Assembly (NCBI GenBank): GCA_021029095.1
Contig: JAJOHG010000540.1
Span: forward strand, 1-14,806
DNA length: 14,806 bases
Source of the DNA: Phellopilus nigrolimitatus
Lineage: Eukaryota > Basidiomycota > Agaricomycetes > Hymenochaetales > Hymenochaetaceae
Reading direction: 5' to 3'
Position 1 is the stretch's first letter. Each line of letters starts with the position of its first letter. Positions 8,964-14,806 of this stretch are shown piece after piece. The notes below the pieces were generated by a model. That model did not search any database. It was not told the origin of the DNA and saw nothing but the letters and a program-made list of their open reading frames with translations. Made by a program: the position numbers and the translations under genes.

Positions 8964-10325
8964 TTACTTCTTTTCAACGCCCTCCACCTCCGGCACACCA
9001 TCACGCCACACCACACCACACTTTCCCGCGACCTCCATCGCGATGCGTCGCACCGCTTGCACCTCTTGCAAGCTCGCACCGCCGCGCCTGCAGTTCGCAA
9101 GATGCCAGCCAGCCTGGCGCGGCGTGTCCATCGAGATGAGTGTCGCGACCATAGCATATGACGTGTCGCGCTGCGAGAGAACGTGATTCGCGTTGTATAT
9201 ATGGCCGTATGCGATATTCTTGGAGAACCAACCTGCATGGAAGTTGTTGAGGTGAGTTATTAAGGGATTATTTTGACACTGGCTTCGATTAGAATTGATA
9301 GACCGCTGGATACGCACCCAAGTCAGGATGTATCACTTCCAAGAGGGACTGGACGGACGATGCGGTTTCTCCATACATGGTGGCGAATAGTTGGTCGCCT
9401 CTTGCTACGAGGTCGGCTACGGTATCATTATCGACATCCCTTAAGGCATATAGTAAATATAGTTGTAAATATAGTTTAGGCTGCATTACACCTCAGAAGG
9501 CTGCTTACCGGATAAGCTTCGTCTCGCGCAGCTCTTCAGGAGTCACCTCGTACAGTGCAATTAAGGATGAAATGGCCTACGTGTTTTCGTATGTTTCAAG
9601 TACATTTTATCAGAGGTTACTAGATGCTCGACTCTTCTTTAAAGGAAATAAATGAAATTAGAGCGCACCCTCGAGTACCCACTTGTCATTCCGCTCTTGA
9701 ACAAAGCCTCTCGCACCAGACGCGTTACGCGCAACTTATTCTCAAGGGACGATTCTTCAGACGACTCTGCCGCGAGGTCACGCATGACAAACTCGAAGAC
9801 CTTAGGCACGCCGTCCGGCCTGTTGCTCGCATTGAACGCGGCAGTAGCGACGAGGTACCAGGGGTTTTTCGAGTCCGCGCAAAGACGCGAAGAGGGCTTT
9901 GCAGATGCTGGATAGAGGGACTTCAACTGCGCGAGAAAGACCTCAGTTGCGAGCTTTGCCATCGTCTCGGATAGCTTGGTGTTCGACTTAGATGATCAGG
10001 TGCGGGTGGAAGGAACGTTCGCTGGACGACTGATGTGCACATTTGATGCTGTCGGAGAGATAGAGAAGAAAGGAAATTTGTAAACTTTATGGGACATACT
10101 CACGAGGCTCGGAAAATCATACAGATATCATTTGGGGTTCATGCCTTACGGTAAGCTGTAGCTCAAGATAGGCCAAAGTAACATTCAAAAAGCATATGAG
10201 ACATTGAAATCCAAAGAGCAGCAAGAACGAGGACTCGGCAATCGCGAAACGACCCATCGACTTTCATTGTAGCTATGCATCTTTGAACCACTGAGCATAA
10301 AAATAGGTCACATGAAGCGAGAGGC
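8871..10325 (-). repeat. Tandem duplication, copy A
   Basis: This approximately 1.45 kb unit contains an AhpD-like gene with its 3' flank and promoter. It matches 10621-11985 in the same orientation. Homology reaches beyond the coding region on both sides: tatctagcaat downstream, and upstream the blocks tttggggttcatg and aacattc, plus a looser match around gcatctttga. The boundaries are judged by eye and are accurate to some tens of bases. Confidence 0.8.
8964..9962 (-). CDS. AhpD-like / carboxymuconolactone decarboxylase-fold protein, copy A
   Basis: The minus-strand model joins 9962-9669, 9576-9509, 9439-9318 and 9232-8964, giving 250 residues. Introns are 92, 69 and 85 bp, with donors GTGCGC, GTAAGC and GTGCGT. 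The protein resembles fungal AhpD-like proteins: an N-terminal helical part (NPWYLVA, FNASNRPDGVPKVFEFV), a middle part containing GETASSVQSLL, and a C-terminal CMD-like part (PRQAGWHLANCRRGGAS followed by EVQAVRRIAMEVA). The CMD/AhpD superfamily contains peroxidase-cycle reductases and decarboxylases, but the AhpD CxxC-x3-H redox motif is absent, so chemistry is uncertain. No signal peptide is seen. The start is fixed by conservation with copy B and by an in-frame stop 11 codons upstream. About 33 of 250 residues differ from copy B, most of them in exon 1. The region matching copy B's TATA box reads CATAAA here. Confidence 0.88.
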
Positions 10326-10723
10326 AAAACGGTTTCTGGTTACGGCCATATCGGGTACAGTAGATTAGTAAGCAAATTGCATAATATTAATAAGCTGAGT
10401 TCCTCCCATCTATCACATTCTGTGCGCGACTGCTGGCGACCGGGCCCCTCGTATTTCAACATTCTAGTTTCAGAGCCAAACACTCGAACGGTTTCAATTT
10501 GGAGATAGTGATACTATGCTTCAATCGGAAATGATGCAAAAAGCGCGAGACACGGAACTGCTGAGACTACATACGAAGACTTTGACGCAGATATAGTCGC
10601 AAACACCTTTTTACCACACTCTATGGAGCTTTTTTTCCTGTTTACGTTATCTAGCAATCTAATTCCTCGGTTTTCTGAATGTACATGTACGAAACCGGAT
10701 TGATGCTTGTATTCCATCTGCGA
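9963..10723. other. Intergenic between the tandem paralogues
   Basis: Positions 9963-10325 form the promoter of copy A and are related to the promoter of copy B. Positions 10326-10620 show no match elsewhere in the window and hold no recognised feature. Positions 10621-10723 are the 3' flank of copy B and match 8871-8963. Confidence 0.6.
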
Positions 10724-11683
10724 TTACTTCTTTTCAACGCCCTCCACCTCCGGCACACCATCGCGCCACACCACACCACATTTGCCCGCAACCTCCATCG
10801 CGATGCGCCGCACCGCCTGCACTTCTGGCAAGCTCGCACCACCGCGCCTGCAGTTCGCAAGATGCCAGCCAACCTGGCGTGGCGTGTCCATCGAAATGAG
10901 GGCCGCGACGATAGCATATGGCGTGTCGCGTTGCGAGAGGACGTGGTTCGCGTTGTAAGTGTGACCGTACGCGATATTCTTGGAAAACCAGCCTGTGTGA
11001 AGGTTATCGAGGCGAATTAGTAAGAAATTACTTTGACGACAGTCTCGATTAGAACCGGTAGACCGCCGAATACGTACCCATATCAGGGTGTATCGCTTCC
11101 AGGAGGGATTGGACGGACGATGCGGTTTCTCCGTACATAGCGGTGAAGAGTTGGTCGCCTCTTTTGACAAGGTCGGCGACGGTATCATTATCGACATCCC
11201 TTAATACATGCGTTAAATAAATCGTGGGCCGCATTTTATCCCTCAGAAGGCTGCTTACCGGATAAGCTTTGTCTCGCGCAATTCTTTGGGAGTCACATCG
11301 TACAGCGCAATTAAAGATGATATGGCCTACGCGGTTTTAAGATATTTTATCGAGAAGCCGGATTTTTGCTGTAGAAAGGTAAAACGCACCCTCGAGTATC
11401 CACTTATCATCCCACTTTTGAACAGTGCTTCTCGCATCAGACGCGTTATATGCAGCCTATCCTCAAGAGACGGCTCTCCAACCGACTCGCTCGCAAGGTC
11501 GCGCATGACAAACTCGAAGACCTTGGGCACGCCATCCGGCCTGTTGCTTGCATTGAACGCGACAGCCGCAACGAGGTACCAGGGGTTTCCTGAGTCAGCA
11601 CTGGAATGCGAAGGCGGCTTTGCAGACGCTGGGTAGAGGGTTTTCAGTTGAGCGAGGAAGTCTTCCGTTGCGAGGTCTGCCAT
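10724..11683 (-). CDS. AhpD-like / carboxymuconolactone decarboxylase-fold protein, copy B
   Basis: The minus-strand model joins 11683-11390, 11326-11259, 11199-11078 and 10992-10724, giving 250 residues. Introns are 63, 58 and 85 bp, with donors GTGCGT, GTAAGC and GTACGT, at the same codon positions and phases as in copy A. The protein starts MADLATEDFLAQL and ends GVPEVEGVEKK, the ending being identical in copy A. As in copy A, the C-terminal CMD-like segment (GWHLANCRRGGAS) is clear and the CxxC-x3-H motif of true AhpD is missing. Exon 4 differs from copy A at about 26 of 269 bases. An in-frame ATG at 11803 exists but overlaps the TATA box, so 11683 is the better start. A well-formed TATA box suggests this copy has the stronger core promoter. 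Enzymatic role and substrate are unknown. Confidence 0.88.
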
Positions 11684-12292
11684 CGTTCCAGACGACTCAG
11701 GTACGAGTGGAATAAACTGCTGTTTGCTGAACGAGTGGTGCGCACGAGTAGTGCTACGCGAAAAGACGAGGAAGATGTACAACCTGAAGGCTTTATAAAT
11801 CATACACGAGGCTTAAGGATCAATGCCGATATTTGGGGTTCATGACTTACTGTAGTCCGTTTGAGACCGGTCAGAAGAACATTCGAAAAGGATCTGAAGG
11901 CGGAGTCCAGTAAAACGATCTGTGCGTCTTTGAGAGTCTTGATCCGACGAGCATAGCATAAATCACATAAACTGAGAAGCGGCTTTATTTCGAGATATTG
12001 CAGTGTATATGGACGATTCTGGCAGTGAACCGAGCTGAGCTAGTCCAAGTTCTGTGGATTAGTAACCGTAAAGCAGAGTCTCGTCCTTAGATTATCGATT
12101 ACTTGTGGTGGAATATGATCTTACTTTGTAGAGTGATGTAAGTAAGGGAGGGCTTTTCAGCTCGCGGACTGTGGTGCGACGATGCAAATCAAGAAAAGTC
12201 TCCTGTTTTGTGTTTTCTACGGAACAGCGAAACAGCATATGTTGATAAATATGACGCGTCTATCGCACTCTGAATCTGTGATTCGCTCCAAA
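11684..12292. other. Intergenic: promoter of copy B and 3' flank of WBP1
   Basis: Positions 11684-11985 belong to the duplicated promoter. The remaining 300 bases are the 3' flank of the WBP1 gene, which is read in the same direction. Nothing else is recognised. Confidence 0.6.
11792..11797 (-). promoter_or_regulatory. TATA box of AhpD-like copy B
   Basis: On the minus strand TATAAA lies about 110 bases before the ATG at 11683, within the block TGATTTATAAAGCC. The aligned block in copy A, near 10086-10096, reads CCCATAAAG, so the TATA box is not preserved there. Confidence 0.5.
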
Positions 12293-13810
12293 TTATTCCG
12301 CTTTTTTGCCCTTCAAGTTTCTCTTCTCTGTAACGTCGCCGGCAAGCCAGAGCGTAGTGAAGAGGACGAAGGCTGCGCTCGTACTGATCGCGCCAGCATA
12401 GTATGGCCATGCCGCACTCAGGAAGCGCGGATAGCCATCGTGCCGCGGCGGGACGACTGGGACGGTAATGGCGCTGTTAAGGAAGGACCACCTAAACAGC
12501 ACAATAAACATTAGCAAAAATCCAAGACAAGTATAAAGGAAGAAAGGGATAAAAGCTCACCCTCTGCGCTTGTAGTCAAGCACGAACTTGAAGACTCCGT
12601 GACGGTCTGGCGCGCGGAACGTCACCGAATATGTTCCAGGGCTTCCAGGAATGGGTGGTAGTGCAGTGCGGATGTGCGGGTCAAGCATAGTGAAGTCAAG
12701 CTGAAGGTCCTTCAGCCCCGCGTGCGGCGCCCACTCGCCCTTGACGGGATCCCACTTCGAGATGTGCGCAGTGTAGGTGACCTGGTCGTTCACAGTGTAC
12801 GTTTCTGGCACTTTGGTTGCATTGCTCGCGCCCGCATGGTAGTGCGTCGCGCTGTCGATGCGCAGCACGTTCGTCTCCTGGAAGGTCCATGTCGCGACGT
12901 CCTGGCTGAAGCGCGCGTTACCCGACGCGACACCCGGGGCGGCCTCCTTCTGCGCAAATTCGTCGCTGAAGAGCTCAACACCACCGACCCAGAGTGCGCG
13001 CGCGCCGTTGAGCGTCTGGAAGCCCGTGACGAGTCCAAGCTGGCTCCCCGCCCAAAAACCCTCGCCGCCTTTCTCTGCCGCGTCGACAACACTCTCGGCG
13101 CTCGAATCCGAATCTGCCTCCGCCGCAAAACTCTCAGAGGGTGCCTTCAGGATGGGCACAAGGAGTGGGTTATGCCCGAACGCGTGCGGGGTGCCGGAGA
13201 AGAGAACCGGAGAAGTGTTGGACGAGACGACGGGGTGTACACTGGGAACATCGACGGGAACTATTGTATGCGGGGAGTCACGCGCCGGGAAGTGGGATAT
13301 GAGAGGTGTATGCGGCGGAGGGAGGATGAGGGAGAACTCGGCAGCAAGGGAGGAGAGGGGTGTTTGCATAGGTGAAAGCGCGAAGATGACATCGACGTTG
13401 TTGGATAGGAGAGTGATGAGGGATTGCGGGGTAATGTCGGGGGCGTATGCTACAACACAGCTTAACAGATAAGTTGTTTATGAAAGAGGAATCACACACA
13501 TTTGGCTGTCGGCGCGAAAAGGACGACATGGGCGAACTGCGGAACGTCGTCCTCGATAATGACCGGCGTCTTTTCTTTGGGATCCCTGAACGTCAACTCA
13601 TAGCCCTTTTCTGTATTGAAATTTCAGCTCAACTCCCCGATTCATGACAGCACCACGCGCACCTTCAAGTCCGCTGAAGAACGTCGAGAAGCTCTCTTTC
13701 GATAGATTCTTTTCGAGCACGACCAAGACAGAGTCACCCGTGCTGGATTTTGCATAGCTTGTCGCGACAAGCGCAACGAGCTGGGCAGCGAGTGCGAACC
13801 AACGCCTCAT
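12293..13810 (-). CDS. WBP1: Oligosaccharyltransferase subunit WBP1 (DDOST/OST48 family)
   Basis: The minus-strand model joins 13810-13663, 13610-13500, 13449-12561 and 12491-12293, giving 448 residues, a normal length. Introns are 52, 50 and 69 bp with donors GTGCGC, GTGTGT and GTGAGC. WBP1 is an essential structural subunit of the oligosaccharyltransferase that transfers the glycan from dolichol to Asn in the ER lumen. The start gives a signal peptide (MRRWFALAAQLVALVATSYA). Family landmarks follow in order: SVLVVLEKNL, GYELTFRDP, FAHVVLFAPTAK, SQLGLVTGFQTLNGARALWVGG, DRHGVFKFVLDYKR and HDGYPRF, then one membrane span at about 410-434. The last four residues are KKAE, a KKXX ER-retrieval signal, as known for this family. 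The first intron is inferred because GLE|EKGYELTF restores the family sequence. Its promoter contains the inverted-repeat element at 13919-14320. Confidence 0.96.
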
Positions 13811-14406
13811 GCTGGCCTTTGAACTTGAGTTGTCGTGGTAGGTGGTGAACGCGACCGTGCTGATCGACACGTAGACGAAAGTGCTATTAGGGATCACGTG
13901 GAAGACTACGCATCTACAAGAAAGTCTACGGCCCCCCTAAATAAGGAAGGTGGTTCCCGTCCACGTCGCACACACTCATCCGCGTCCTCTTGTCATTCAC
14001 AGTTGCCTGTGGCACACTGCCAACCTGAATCACCTAAAAATGCATTGTATCTTATGTAGTATTCGTGGCGATGCCTTTATCGGACCCTTGAAAATGTGGT
14101 CAGGGCTACAACCCAAAATCACGTGACAGCAGTGGAAAGTGAACGGTGTAACCTCGAATCGACTATGTAACCTTGTAATTTTCATCATGTATGTATAAAA
14201 AGAAGGCTTTTGCAGTCAGACATCCTGTTTGGTCTTTTCTTAGGTGAAAGCGACGATGTGGACACTCGGGCGGCGCGGACGGGAACTACCTTCCTTATTT
14301 AGGGGGGCCGTAGACTTTCTACACCCACCTGTAACATGTATTCAAATAAAATTACAAAAAAAGATTTATGGCAACAGGTGCCGAAAAGCACCAGATAAAG
14401 TATATA
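13811..14406. other. WBP1 upstream region, largely occupied by an inverted-repeat element
   Basis: Only about 108 bases separate the WBP1 ATG from the inverted-repeat element. TCACGTG E-box-like motifs lie at 13894-13900 and, inside the element, at 14119-14125. The right part (14321-14406) is the 3' flank of the membrane-protein gene. Confidence 0.6.
13919..14320. mobile_element. MITE-like element with 44-bp terminal inverted repeats
   Basis: The left arm 13919-13962 and the right arm 14277-14320 are reverse complements over 44 bp with a single mismatch, and weaker pairing continues about 7 bp inward. The arms start with AGAAAGTCTACGG. The 314-bp interior has no significant reading frame; it contains a TATAAAA at 14194-14200. 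TCTACA occurs at 13913-13918 just outside the left arm and at 14318-14323 across the right end, so a target-site duplication of TACA or TCTACA is possible but overlaps the arm. Size, long arms and lack of coding capacity suit a non-autonomous DNA transposon; the superfamily cannot be assigned. Confidence 0.65.
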
Positions 14407-14763
14407 CTAAGCACCAAATACGAGAGAGACCAATATCACGACAAATCCGCAAGCCGCCATCAAAACTATGTGCGTGTGTTTCTGCCACATCCTTACCACC
14501 GTCGGTGCGGTCAAATACCACACCTCGAATGGAATGGCGACAAGAACGAGTGACATGTAAATTGCTCTCATCCACTCAGCGTTTCCGAAGCGGGCGGGAG
14601 GAAGCTCAGCCTTTCTCCAAAGAAACCACTGTGCCAGGTAACGCAAGACAGGAAAGATCCCAAAGACGACTTGACAGTAAAGTGCCCATACCACCATGAT
14701 CCGAGCAGCAACTTGGTAGTTTCTTTCATAGATATATTGTTCAGCTGCTTGTTGCTGTTTACG
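14407..14763 (-). CDS. C-terminal exon of an unidentified multi-span membrane protein (partial)
   Basis: The minus-strand frame ends at a TAG at 14407-14409. Going upstream it is open through an ATG at 14697 and beyond to about 14769, and that extra part (RKQQQAAEQYIYERNYQVAA) looks like a real amphipathic helix leading into the first membrane span. A 3' splice site (CGAG or GAGAG) lies at 14764-14767 after a pyrimidine-rich tract, so this is probably the last exon of a gene starting beyond the right edge; the exact acceptor is uncertain by 2 nt. Three hydrophobic segments are visible, starting near MVVWALYCQVVFG, AIYMSLVLVAIPF and HIVLMAACGFVV, separated by short polar loops. I do not recognise the family. 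If instead the ATG at 14697 is the start, the protein would have 96 residues. Confidence 0.6.
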   Translation of the reverse strand, partial: RKQQQAAEQYIYERNYQVAARIMVVWALYCQVVFGIFPVLRYLAQWFLWRKAELPPARFGNAEWMRAIYMSLVLVAIPFEVWYLTAPTVVRMWQKHTHIVLMAACGFVVILVSLVFGA

Positions 14764-14806
14764 CTCTCGTCAAGACGAAAAGCAGAATGAATCAAGAAGT
14801 GACGCA

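Larger units (their letters stand above)
10621..11985 (-). repeat. Tandem duplication, copy B
   Basis: Second unit of the tandem duplication described for 8871-10325, in direct orientation with a coding-start offset of 1,721 bp and a stop-codon offset of 1,760 bp. Coding exons have identical lengths (294, 68, 122 and 269 nt) in both copies; intron 1 differs (63 bp here, 92 bp in copy A). Confidence 0.8.

Noticed and set aside
11684..11803. 40-residue N-terminal extension of AhpD-like copy B from an ATG at 11803
   Set aside because: It could resemble a mitochondrial presequence, but the TATA box (11792-11797) lies within its first codons, and copy A has an in-frame stop upstream of the shared start.
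12674..13472. Plus-strand frames of 233 and 204 codons opposite WBP1
   Set aside because: They are shadows of the WBP1 coding strand; the minus-strand protein has clear family landmarks along its whole length.
14244..14699. 151-codon plus-strand frame across the inverted-repeat right arm
   Set aside because: It runs through the inverted-repeat arm and antisense to the membrane-protein exon, starts with a non-ATG codon, and has no recognisable features.

Overview
The window looks like nuclear DNA of a basidiomycete fungus, most likely Agaricomycotina. The evidence is the density of very short GT-AG introns (about 50-90 bp), the close resemblance of the encoded proteins to fungal and other eukaryotic families, and intergenic DNA without bacterial-type signals. 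The species cannot be told from the sequence. No tRNA, rRNA, CRISPR array or autonomous transposon was found. All gene models below were built by hand from reading frames, splice signals and family knowledge; none has transcript support.

Layout, left to right. Positions 1-2215 hold no recognisable gene; the left end looks like the promoter and a 5' UTR exon of a leftward gene lying outside the window. At 2216-2836 (+) is a single-exon, very GC-rich isochorismatase-like hydrolase. A 2.6 kb gap (2837-5506) follows, with a foldback repeat cluster at 3891-4157 and a poorly understood open stretch at 3355-3651. At 5507-6526 (+) a four-exon gene encodes a mostly disordered protein that ends in a perfect Zn(II)2Cys6 spacing pattern. 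At 7195-8356 (+) is an eight-exon Rab11/Ypt31 GTPase gene whose reading frame requires a 5-nt micro-exon. Two tandem paralogues on the minus strand (8964-9962 and 10724-11683) encode AhpD/carboxymuconolactone-decarboxylase-like proteins of 250 residues with identical intron positions. At 12293-13810 (-) is WBP1 (DDOST/OST48), a subunit of the ER oligosaccharyltransferase. Its upstream region holds a 402-bp element with 44-bp terminal inverted repeats (13919-14320). At the right edge, 14407-14763 (-) is the last exon of a multi-span membrane protein that continues outside the window.

The genes do not form a cluster with a shared pathway. Rab11 (Golgi/endosome traffic) and WBP1 (N-glycosylation) are secretory-pathway housekeeping genes. 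The isochorismatase-like hydrolase, the two AhpD-like proteins and the C-terminal zinc-cluster protein are accessory or uncharacterised. The most interesting points are the zinc cluster at the extreme C-terminus with two competing 3' ends that both supply the sixth cysteine, the Rab11 micro-exon, the tandem duplication with promoter divergence, and the inverted-repeat element in the WBP1 promoter.
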